This document shows positions 48,676-56,018 of a stretch of 64,000 bases of DNA, in pieces (positions within the stretch are counted from its first letter, which is position 1; each line of letters begins with the position of its first letter). The position numbers were made by a program, and so were the translations under genes. Under the pieces are notes generated by a model. It saw only the letters and a list, made by a program, of their open reading frames with translations, ran no database searches and was not told the DNA's origin. The DNA comes from JAOBAU01 sp034667465 (GTDB lineage Bacteria; Acidobacteriota; Thermoanaerobaculia; Gp7-AA8), in assembly GCA_034667465.1 (NCBI GenBank), contig JAXDJV010000026.1, positions 1-64,000 on the forward strand, in the 5' to 3' direction.

Positions 48676-49905
48676 TCACGCGGCGCGCGGACGGCATTTC
48701 CACGCGACGTACGGCCGCGCTATCAATCGCAGCGCGCGATTCCGCAGACGATAGAGATCGCTCGCGAAATTCGGCGCGACGAGGTCTGCGGTCTCTTCCG
48801 GCTGCACGACGAGAGACACTTCGATCGGCAGCACGCCGATCGGCAGCCCCGCGCGGCGACACGTCCGGTACACGTGCGCGAAGACCTCCTTCATCTCCTC
48901 GGGATCGGGCGGCGGCACGTCGGCCATCTGACTGCCGACGGTCGGGCGGAAGATGCAGACGGTCGGAAATGCGCCGGCGTTCACGATCCGCTCGATGGCG
49001 CGCTTCGTCGCCTCGATCGGCTCGATGCCTGCGATGATCTCGCCCGACACGCGGCCGCGTCCGAGCTTCTTCGCCGTGTACTCCATCGCGTCGAAGAACG
49101 CGTGCTGACCAACCGTGCTCGCCTTTCCGGGACAGAGCTCGGCGAACACTTTCGGATCTTCGAACTCGTAGCAGAACGAGAAGTGATCGGTGCCCGCTTC
49201 GATGAGCAGATCGTATTCATGGAACGATTGCCGCAGCACCGGTACTGCCTGCACGCCGATGAATCCGCCGACGTACTGCCGCACCGCGCGCACGTACGGT
49301 TCGCATTGCCGCAGTCCATGATTCGTTTCGCGTTCGGCCTGCTCTTCGAAGTGATAGCCGGTGTTGAAGTGCGTGAAGATGCAGCCCGATTCGTCGCGCG
49401 CGGCACGCGCAACTTCGATCACATCCTCGACGCGTTTGCGCGATTCCTCCGCCGCGCCGACATTCGCTCCGGTCGTGCAGAACTTGCACGCCAGCGACGA
49501 CAATCGGCCGGCCCAGTAGAGACAGCGGTTCGAAACGTAGATGCCGAGGTAGTTGCCCTGCATGACGCCGACACGGGACATTTGAACGTCGGCTGATGTG
49601 TAGCGCGAATACCACTTCGGCTCCGGCGGCGCGTCGACCGCGTACATCTCGCCGCTGCGTCCGTCGAGGATGTACATCTGATCGTCATCGCGCCGCAGCA
49701 GGAATGGCGAGCGCTGCGCGAACGCCTCCGCCACCGGCACGTTCACGCAAATGTCTTTCGTCGTACCGCGAAGCACGACTTCCAGTCCGGAGCCGAGACC
49801 GGCGCGCGTACGAGTGATGCGTGGTCCGTCGCCATCGAATGCGGATTCATCGATCCGCATCCCGCGGCAGAACAGTTCGATCTCGAGCTCGACAGGTTTC
49901 AGCAC
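48676..49905 (-). CDS. Radical SAM protein with unusual cysteine spacing, unassigned
   Basis: About 409 aa from the GTG at 49905. The cluster cysteines appear as C-x11-C-x2-C (NRCLYWAGRLSSLACKFCTTG) rather than C-x3-C-x2-C, followed by a TIM-barrel-like core (FTHFNTGYHFEEQAE, EAGTDHFSFCYEFEDP, GEIIAGIEPIEATKRA, FRPTVGSQMAD). Product unknown. The start fits TGTACT 6 bases upstream and the Crp-type box at -41.5. It precedes hypC and the SPASM gene on the same strand. Confidence 0.7.
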   Translation of the reverse strand: MLKPVELEIELFCRGMRIDESAFDGDGPRITRTRAGLGSGLEVVLRGTTKDICVNVPVAEAFAQRSPFLLRRDDDQMYILDGRSGEMYAVDAPPEPKWYSRYTSADVQMSRVGVMQGNYLGIYVSNRCLYWAGRLSSLACKFCTTGANVGAAEESRKRVEDVIEVARAARDESGCIFTHFNTGYHFEEQAERETNHGLRQCEPYVRAVRQYVGGFIGVQAVPVLRQSFHEYDLLIEAGTDHFSFCYEFEDPKVFAELCPGKASTVGQHAFFDAMEYTAKKLGRGRVSGEIIAGIEPIEATKRAIERIVNAGAFPTVCIFRPTVGSQMADVPPPDPEEMKEVFAHVYRTCRRAGLPIGVLPIEVSLVVQPEETADLVAPNFASDLYRLRNRALRLIARPYVAWKCRPRAA

Positions 49906-49938
49906 GCCGCGAGTACACGGCAACGCGGCCGCTCGACC

Positions 49939-49954
49939 TATGACACGCATCACA
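49939..49954. promoter_or_regulatory. Crp-type box 5 (TATGA-N6-TCACA)
   Basis: Centred at 49946.5: exactly 41.5 bases before the GTG of the radical SAM gene (minus) and about 63.5 bases before a possible start site of the plus-strand gene at 50026. One site could serve both. Confidence 0.6.
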
Positions 49955-50025
49955 CGTCGATGTGAGCACCCGTACGGCTGGATGTCCGTGCTCGACCGAT
50001 GCTGAATCCGAAGACGGAGGCGGTC

Positions 50026-50430
50026 ATGTCAAAGCTGCAGGAAAATCCGAAGGTGATGTCGCGTGAAACGCTGATTGCGGCGCTGCGAAGCGACCTGGCG
50101 CGGCGCGCGAACGGCGAGATGTCGATCTGCCGCCTGGCGGCCGAACGCGGAATCTTCTGCAAAGGAATGCGCCGTTACTCCGACGAGGAACTGCGCGATC
50201 GTTACAGCTGGATCGTCAGCCGCAATCGCGATATCTCGCGCGAGCAGCTCGAAGAGGTCGCGGACCGCTGGCAGATGGCGCGACAGGACGTCGACAACGT
50301 TCCGACGTCGTGCGACGCGCAGCAGATCGAGCACGACACGTGCGGCGGCTGGGACGATTTCACCGACGAGGATCTGTCGTGCTTCCTCTCCGAGCTGCGC
50401 ACGAGTGACGACCGTCACACCGCGGTGTGA
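50026..50430 (+). CDS. Cysteine-containing soluble protein, unknown
   Basis: A 134-aa product (ATG at 50026 with GGAGG; 49999 is a less likely start). Charged, helical, with cysteines in SICRLAAERGIFCKGMRR, SCDAQQ, DTCGGW and LSCFLSEL. The phrase RRYSDEELRDRYSWIV looks like a conserved helical motif, but I do not recognise the family. It overlaps the next promoter's Crp box and may be co-regulated with the CoA-ligase fusion. Confidence 0.6.
   Translation: MSKLQENPKVMSRETLIAALRSDLARRANGEMSICRLAAERGIFCKGMRRYSDEELRDRYSWIVSRNRDISREQLEEVADRWQMARQDVDNVPTSCDAQQIEHDTCGGWDDFTDEDLSCFLSELRTSDDRHTAV
50404..50419. promoter_or_regulatory. Crp-type box 6 (AGTGA-N6-TCACA) of the CoA-ligase fusion
   Basis: AGTGACGACCGTCACA, centred 63.5 bases before the start site predicted from TACATT (50463-50468). 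It lies within the 3' end of the preceding gene. Confidence 0.65.
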
Positions 50431-50485
50431 TCACCCCTGCGGTGGCGAAATCCGCGTGCGAATACATTCGCTGTCGGAGGCCGTC

Positions 50486-53167
50486 ATGTCCGCAACCACT
50501 TATCCAGCGCAGTTCGAATCCGACATCGTGCTTCGTACCGGACGGACGCTGCACATCCGCCCGATCCGCCCCGATGACGCCGACCGGCTTCTCCGTTTTT
50601 ACGCACACCTGTCGCCGGAGAGCGTGCACGCGCGCTTCTTCGATCTCCGTTCGCCGGAGCTCGCCGTGCAGTGCTCGCCGGCATGCGTCGACTACGACCG
50701 CGAGTTCGGTGCGGTGGCGGAGCTCGGCGGCGAGATCGCCGGCGTCGCGCACTACTTCGCGTCGCGCGTGAAGCCGAACGTCGCGGAGGTCGCGTTCGCG
50801 ATCGGCGACGCGTCGCAGGGAACGGGCGCCGGCACGAAGCTGCTCGAGATGCTCGTCGCAGCGGCTCGCGAGCACGGCATCGAGCGATTCCGCGCCGAAG
50901 TGCTCGACGGCAACCAGGTCATGCTCGACGTCTTCCTCGGCATGCGTTTCGAGATCAAAAGCCGTACCGCCGACGGCAGCGTCCAGCTCTCGTTTCCGAT
51001 CGCGCCGACGGCCGCGGCCGCGCGCGCTGCGATGCAGCGCTCGCAGACCGCCGCGTATGCGTCGATGCGTCCGATCTTCGCGCCGCGATCGATCGCGGTG
51101 ATCGGCGCCAGCCGCCGGCCCGGACAGCTCGGACATTCGATCGTGCACAACCTCCGCACGTCCGGCTTCACCGGTCCGCTGTATGCGATCAATCCGAATG
51201 CGACTGAGATCGATTCGGTGCGTGCGTATCCGTCTCTCTGCGCATTCGAGGAGCCGGTCGAGCTGGCGATCATCGCGGTGCCGGCGGAGCTCGTCGAGCA
51301 GGCACTCGACGACTGCATCGCGAAAGGTGTCGCGGCGGTGGTCGTCATCACGGCCGGCTTCGCGGAGACCGGCGCGGAAGGGCGCGCGCGTGAAGAACGG
51401 CTGCTCGAAAAAGTGCGCTCTGCCGGCATCCGGATGGTCGGTCCGAATTGCATGGGTGTGCTGAACACCGATCCCGCGGTGCGGATGCACGGCACGTTCG
51501 CGGCCGCATTTCCGCCGGCCGGCAACGTGGCGATGTCGAGTCAGAGCGGCGCGCTCGGGCTCGCCGTTCTCGATTACGCGAAGTCGCTGAACATCGGCTT
51601 CTCGACCTTCATCTCCGTCGGCAACAAGGCGGACGTATCGGGCAACGATCTCATTCAGTACTGGGCCGAGGATTCGAACACGGACGTGATCCTGCTGTAC
51701 CTCGAAAGCTTCGGAAACCCGCGCAGGTTCGGCGAGCTGGCGCGCCGCGTCGGCAAGTCGAAGCCGATCGTGGCGGTGAAGGCGGGACGTTCGTCCGCCG
51801 GCGCGAAAGCAGCCAGTTCGCACACCGGCGCGCTCGCGACAAGCGACGCGGTCGTCGACGATCTCTTCCGACAGGCGGGGATCATTCGCACCGGCACTCT
51901 GGAAGAAATGTTCGACGTAGCGTCGCTGCTCGCGAATCAGCCGCTGCCGAAAGGAAGACGGGTCGCGATCCTCACGAATGCAGGTGGTCCCGGAATCCTT
52001 GCCGCCGACGCGTGCGAAGCGCAGGACCTCGCGCTCGCACAACTCAGCGACGCCACGACCGCGGCGTTGCGCGCGTTTCTGCCGGTCGCGGCAAGCGTCG
52101 GAAATCCGATCGACATGATCGCGTCCGCGAGCCCCGAGCAGTATCGCCGCTCGCTCGAGTTGTTGTATGCGGACGAAGGCGTCGATGCGGTGGTCGTCAT
52201 CTACATCCCGGTGATCGCGGGCGACTTCAACGTGGTGGGCGCCGCGATTCGCGAAGGATCGAAGCTCGCAAACGGCAAGACGACGCTGACGACGTTCATG
52301 AGCTCCGCCGGAACGCCCGCCGTGCTTGCACCGGTTCCCGCGTTCCCGTTCCCGGAGCGCGCCGTGAACGCGCTGGCGATGGCGACGCGTTACGCGGAGT
52401 GGCGACGGCGACCGGATGCCGAGGAGGTGATGTTCCCGGATATCGACGCGGAGCGGCTGCGCGGCATCATCGACCCGGTGTGCGAGCGTGGCGGCGGATG
52501 GCTGCATCCGCGCGAAGTGTCGGCGCTGCTGGCGATGTCGGGCATTGCCGCGCCGACGACGATCTTCGCGACGTCTTCCGACCGCGCCATGGAAGCGGCG
52601 ATGTCGCTCGGCTTTCCGGTTGCGCTGAAAGCGTACGGCCCCGAGCTGTTGCACAAAACCGAGCTCGGCGCGGTGAAACTGAATCTCGCCGATGAATACG
52701 CGGTCGTTGCCGCGTACGACCAGCTCGCTGCGAAACTCGGAACACAGATGACTGGCGCGATCGTGCAGCCGATGATTGCGCGTGGCGTGGAGATGATGCT
52801 CGGCGCCACCTGGCAGCCGGCGTTCGGCCACGTCATCGCATGCGGCGCCGGCGGCACGCTCGTCGAGTTGCTGAACGACGTGGCGCTCCGCATTCACCCG
52901 CTCACCGGCGCGGATGCCGATGACCTGATCGGCGGATTGCGATGCGCACCGCTGCTGCGCGGCTATCGCGGCTCGGCGCCGGCGGATGTTCCCGCACTGC
53001 GCGAAACGATCCTGCGCCTGTCGGCGCTGCTGACGATCTGTCCCGAGATCCGCGAGCTCGATTTGAATCCGCTGAAGGTGCTCGAGCACGGCGTGTCAGC
53101 GCTCGACGCGCGGGTGCGGGTGGAGAAGGTGGAGTTTGCGGCGCCGTCGCGAAGGGTGGCGTACTAA
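50486..53167 (+). CDS. GNAT acetyltransferase fused to ADP-forming acyl-CoA synthetase
   Basis: An 893-aa fusion. Residues ~15-170 form a GNAT domain (LHIRPIRPDDADRLLRFY; GTGAGTKLLEMLV). The rest is the NDP-forming acyl-CoA ligase: a CoA-binding domain (SIAVIGASRRPGQLGHSIVHNL), a succinyl-CoA-synthetase-like part with SSHTGALATSD, and an ATP-grasp domain (GFPVALKAYGPELLHKTELGAV). Such proteins can make acetate and ATP, or act as Pat-type protein acetyltransferases with a regulatory ligase half. Which is catalytic here is uncertain. The stop TAA is part of the palindrome at 53165. Confidence 0.9.
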   Translation: MSATTYPAQFESDIVLRTGRTLHIRPIRPDDADRLLRFYAHLSPESVHARFFDLRSPELAVQCSPACVDYDREFGAVAELGGEIAGVAHYFASRVKPNVAEVAFAIGDASQGTGAGTKLLEMLVAAAREHGIERFRAEVLDGNQVMLDVFLGMRFEIKSRTADGSVQLSFPIAPTAAAARAAMQRSQTAAYASMRPIFAPRSIAVIGASRRPGQLGHSIVHNLRTSGFTGPLYAINPNATEIDSVRAYPSLCAFEEPVELAIIAVPAELVEQALDDCIAKGVAAVVVITAGFAETGAEGRAREERLLEKVRSAGIRMVGPNCMGVLNTDPAVRMHGTFAAAFPPAGNVAMSSQSGALGLAVLDYAKSLNIGFSTFISVGNKADVSGNDLIQYWAEDSNTDVILLYLESFGNPRRFGELARRVGKSKPIVAVKAGRSSAGAKAASSHTGALATSDAVVDDLFRQAGIIRTGTLEEMFDVASLLANQPLPKGRRVAILTNAGGPGILAADACEAQDLALAQLSDATTAALRAFLPVAASVGNPIDMIASASPEQYRRSLELLYADEGVDAVVVIYIPVIAGDFNVVGAAIREGSKLANGKTTLTTFMSSAGTPAVLAPVPAFPFPERAVNALAMATRYAEWRRRPDAEEVMFPDIDAERLRGIIDPVCERGGGWLHPREVSALLAMSGIAAPTTIFATSSDRAMEAAMSLGFPVALKAYGPELLHKTELGAVKLNLADEYAVVAAYDQLAAKLGTQMTGAIVQPMIARGVEMMLGATWQPAFGHVIACGAGGTLVELLNDVALRIHPLTGADADDLIGGLRCAPLLRGYRGSAPADVPALRETILRLSALLTICPEIRELDLNPLKVLEHGVSALDARVRVEKVEFAAPSRRVAY

Positions 53168-53205
53168 AGTCAATTTCCGGGGTCAGACCCCGGAAGTTGA
53201 CTTTA
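53165..53205. repeat. GGGGTC/GACCCC palindrome supplying the ligase stop
   Basis: TAAAGTCAA-TTCCGGGGT-...-ACCCCGGAA-TTGACTTTA, a 41-bp inverted repeat. The first three bases are the stop codon of the CoA-ligase fusion. This GGGGTC-type palindrome is another widespread dispersed repeat family. Confidence 0.85.
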
Positions 53206-53211
53206 GCCAGT

Positions 53212-53753
53212 TCAGCGACTCGCGCAACGTGCCGGCCACGCGCGCGAAGTTTCGACGAGATGGCGCCGAGGTTCGCGAAACCCATTAGGGAAAACGATGG
53301 TGCCGTCGAGCATCGCCAGTGCCGGCCGCTGAATGCCCGACGACGACTCCGTTTCGTGCGCGGTCGGCGTCACTTCCAACGGCACGCCGGCCTCCGCGAG
53401 TTGCTGCGCTTCTTCACCGCCGCGACCGAAGACGAACGGATCTTCACCTTTCAATCGCACGACGCGATTGCCCGTCTTCGCTTCGGCAACGAGCAGCGCG
53501 TCGATCAGCCACGCGTCGCGCGGGTCGCCGCGATCGAGAAACCCAGCGAGCGCGAAGTCGTCGGGAATGATCGACGGGACATCTTTGAGGCTGTGCACCG
53601 CAACGTCGATCTCACCCGCCGACAGCGCCTCTTCGAGCTCTTTGATGAAGAGCCCTTTGCCGCCGATCGACGCGAGCGAAACGTCGCGGCGGCCTCGGTG
53701 GCCGGCCAGAGCGCGAGCGGCGAACCGCGAGTTCCAATGCGCAGATTTTTCAT
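53212..53753 (-). pseudogene. hemC: hemC-cobA remnant, rejoined by several deletions
   Basis: The ATG at 53753 overlaps the hemA stop and starts a genuine hydroxymethylbilane synthase (MKNLRIGTRGSPLALW). Then ~40 residues are missing and the frame shifts. The next frame resumes hemC at RRDVSLASIGGKGLFIKE, through HSLKDVPSIIPDDF to DRGDPRDAWL. It passes directly into the uroporphyrinogen-III methyltransferase segment LLVAEAKTGNRVVRLKGEDPFVFGRGGEEA, and ends in unrecognised sequence. At least two or three deletion junctions; no working enzyme expected. Confidence 0.82.
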
Positions 53754-55090
53754 GTCAGTCCGAAGATCGCGCGAATGGTCCGCTGCAGCGACTCGTGCTC
53801 GCGCGGCGCGCGCGACGACTCCTTCAATTGCGCGATCGGGTGATGGAGGATCTTGTTCACGAGCTGCAGCGTCAGCTGTTCGATGGCCTCGTGCTGCGCG
53901 GGAGTCATCGGTCCGAGCCGGCGCAGACATTTCTCCAGCTCCGCGGCGCGGATCTGATCGAGATGCGAGCGGAGCTCGACGATCGCCGGCACCGCGGTGT
54001 GCGCCGCGACACTGAGGCGGAACGTCTCCGTCTCGCGGCCGATGATCGCGCTCGCGAGCGCGACCTTCTGCTCGCGCAACTCGCGATTCGCGGCGGCGAC
54101 CTGCTGCAGATCGTCGAGATCGTACAGATACGCGCCGGCGATCCGGGCGATGGCGGGATCGATGTTGCGCGGCATTGAGAGATCGATGAGAAAGAGACCG
54201 CGGTGCTGCCGCGCTTCGAGCGCTCGCTCGACCTGATCGGTGGTGATGACGACATGCGGCGCCGCCGTCGAAACGATGACGACGTCGCAGGTGGCGAGAT
54301 GCGATTCGAATGACGAGAACCGAACCGCTTCGCCGTGGAAGCGCTCCGCGAGATCGACGGCACGCTCGTACGTTTTATTCGCGACGAAGATCTGCTTCAC
54401 GTTGTGCGAGGCGAGATGTTCGGCGGTCAGCTCTCCCATGTCGCCCGCGCCGAGGAGCAGGACGCGGAGGCCGGTCAGATCGCCGAAGATTTTTTTCGCC
54501 AGCTCGACCGCGGCGTACGGCACCGAGACCGCGTGCTCGCCGATCCCGGTCTCGCTGCGGACCTTCTTCGCGACGCGCATCGTCTGTTCGTACACGCGAT
54601 GCAGCAGCGGATCGATCGTGCCGGCGTCGCGGCTGGCGAGGAACGCCTTCTTCACCTGACCGGCGATCTGCGGCTCGCCGACGATCATCGAATCGACGCC
54701 GGATGCGACGCGGTAGAGGTGATCGACGACCTCCTGATGACAGAGGATGCGCAGATGCGGCTCGAGCAATTCACGCGCCGTGTTTGACCACGTCGCGAGC
54801 CAGTCGATGATGCGATCGACGACGGTCTCCGATCCCGACGAGACGATCACCTCGACGCGGTTGCACGTCGAGATGACGCACGCGCCGTCGATACCGTCGA
54901 GCTGCGCCAGCGACTGCACGGCCATGGCGAGCTTCGACTCCGGAACGCTCAGCCGCTCGCGAACTTCGACCGGCGCCGTGTGGTGATTGAGCCCGACGAG
55001 CACCAGAGGAAGCGGAGCGATTCGCTCGGCGGCCGCGGCGCTCTCGCGCATCGGGATCGAGGTGTAGTCGAGTGCAAATGCTTCGCTCAC
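53750..55090 (-). CDS. hemA: Glutamyl-tRNA reductase
   Basis: First enzyme of C5-pathway tetrapyrrole synthesis. The 446-aa product is full length, with catalytic cysteine in VISTCNRVEV, substrate loop GVDSMIVGEPQIAGQVKKAF, NADPH-binding LLGAGDMGELTAEHL, and the C-terminal dimer helix. GTG start at 55090, 7 bases after TAATCT and without a ribosome site. It should feed heme for the cytochromes here, although the hemC next to it is broken. Confidence 0.95.
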   Translation of the reverse strand: MSEAFALDYTSIPMRESAAAAERIAPLPLVLVGLNHHTAPVEVRERLSVPESKLAMAVQSLAQLDGIDGACVISTCNRVEVIVSSGSETVVDRIIDWLATWSNTARELLEPHLRILCHQEVVDHLYRVASGVDSMIVGEPQIAGQVKKAFLASRDAGTIDPLLHRVYEQTMRVAKKVRSETGIGEHAVSVPYAAVELAKKIFGDLTGLRVLLLGAGDMGELTAEHLASHNVKQIFVANKTYERAVDLAERFHGEAVRFSSFESHLATCDVVIVSTAAPHVVITTDQVERALEARQHRGLFLIDLSMPRNIDPAIARIAGAYLYDLDDLQQVAAANRELREQKVALASAIIGRETETFRLSVAAHTAVPAIVELRSHLDQIRAAELEKCLRRLGPMTPAQHEAIEQLTLQLVNKILHHPIAQLKESSRAPREHESLQRTIRAIFGLT

Positions 55091-55146
55091 GGGTTGGAGA
55101 TTAGCGGCGGTCCGGAGGCGGGAACATCGGTCGTGTCACGAGTGGA

Positions 55147-55162
55147 AGTGAGCGTTGTCACA
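55147..55162. promoter_or_regulatory. Crp-type box 7 (AGTGA-N6-TCACA) of hemA
   Basis: AGTGAGCGTTGTCACA, centred 63.5-64.5 bases before the hemA start site inferred from TAATCT (55103-55098 on minus). Confidence 0.6.
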
Positions 55163-55165
55163 GAG

Positions 55166-55192
55166 GGGAGGCGGCCGCTTCGGCCGCCTCCC
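55166..55192. terminator. 12-bp GC hairpin
   Basis: GGGAGGCGGCCG-CTT-CGGCCGCCTCCC, 10 bases past the cysteine-rich gene's stop. Likely ends that transcript; no T-run follows on the minus strand. Confidence 0.55.
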
Positions 55193-55202
55193 TGTTTGTG
55201 AT

Positions 55203-55511
55203 CTACGACTTCTTCTCAGTCCTGCAGCTCTTCGCTTTGCGGCAGGTCGAAGATGCGCAGGCGGAGCCGTCTTTGTGCGTCATCGCGCAGACGTGCTTTC
55301 CGTCCGCCGACGTCGTGCAGCAGCTGGCGTCATCGCAGCAGGCCGCCGAATCCTTACAGCACGCGGCGTCGGCGGTTTTGCAGCACGCTGCATCTTTGAC
55401 GCAGCAGCTCTTCGCTGCTTTGTCGCAGGAATGGCCGCCGGCGATCAGCGGGATTGCCGAGAATGAGAACGCGACGAGCATTGCGATGAAGAGAATCGAA
55501 AGGCGACGCAT
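55203..55511 (-). CDS. Exported cysteine-rich protein (metallothionein-like)
   Basis: A 102-aa protein: a signal peptide (RRLSILFIAMLVAFSFSA) and then a short mature part with 15 cysteines, mostly as repeated A-C-C pairs (KSCCVKDAACCKTADAACCK, DSAACCDDASCC), ending KHVCAM...GSACASSTCRKAKSC. The spacing suggests metal (Cu, Zn, Cd) or cluster binding outside the cytoplasm. Unlike classical metallothionein it is secreted. ATG with CGGAGG ribosome site. Confidence 0.7.
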   Translation of the reverse strand: MRRLSILFIAMLVAFSFSAIPLIAGGHSCDKAAKSCCVKDAACCKTADAACCKDSAACCDDASCCTTSADGKHVCAMTHKDGSACASSTCRKAKSCRTEKKS

Positions 55512-55567
55512 GAAATCCTCCGTGATGTCGTTCGTGTGATGGACGTGAACGGGCGATCGGAGGGGTA

Positions 55568-55900
55568 TCAAATGCGCAGCGGAATCGTTTCGAACGGCGC
55601 GAACGTCGCCGGCATCGCTTCACCGGCGTGAGGCAACACTGAAAACGCATCGAACGTGATGTCGCGCGGCGGAAAGGCCGCGGCCGCGAGGACGGTCATG
55701 TCGAGGCGCTGTTTCGCGGGGGCGACGGCAACGAGAGGTGTCGCGGACGCCGCCATCGCGCAGTGACCCTTGCAGCATCCCTGCTGCATGGCCGCCGGCT
55801 GAAACGCCGCGGCGCATCCGAGCGAGATCGAGAGCAGCAGCGGCAGCACCGCCGCGCAGTATGCGATCGCGCGTCGCTTCCATGTCGTTCGGCTGCTCAC
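55568..55900 (-). CDS. Small exported protein with GCCKGHC motif
   Basis: A 110-aa protein with a long hydrophobic N-terminus (YCAAVLPLLLSISLGCAAAF) and cysteine motif GCCKGHCAM, followed by a low-complexity tail. It lies just upstream of the cysteine-rich gene on the same strand and may share its metal-related role. GTG start; promoter not identified. I cannot assign a family with confidence. Confidence 0.5.
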   Translation of the reverse strand: MSSRTTWKRRAIAYCAAVLPLLLSISLGCAAAFQPAAMQQGCCKGHCAMAASATPLVAVAPAKQRLDMTVLAAAAFPPRDITFDAFSVLPHAGEAMPATFAPFETIPLRI

Positions 55901-55934
55901 GCATGAAGGAGACGCCCGCTCGCGGCGCGAAGGT

Positions 55935-55950
55935 CGTGACGATCGTCACC
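55935..55950. promoter_or_regulatory. Crp-type box 8 (CGTGA-N6-TCACC) of tpl
   Basis: GGTCGTGACGATCGTCACC is a long near-perfect palindrome. Centred 64.5 bases before the start site inferred from TAATTT (55995-56000). Confidence 0.65.
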
Positions 55951-56018
55951 CATACGTGTGCGGACGCTCTCACGCACCGGTTCGGAGCCGCTGCTAATTT
56001 CGCGGCGAGGTGCTGCAC

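Noticed and set aside
50360..53089. A 909-codon open frame antisense to the CoA-ligase fusion
   Set aside because: High-GC codon bias opens long antisense frames. The translation is Arg/His/Glu-rich with no family motif, while the plus strand has clear domains.
53212..53598. The hemC-cobA chimera as a new bifunctional enzyme
   Set aside because: It lacks the HemC cofactor cysteine region and the SAM-binding start of CobA, and the hemC N-terminus is in another frame.
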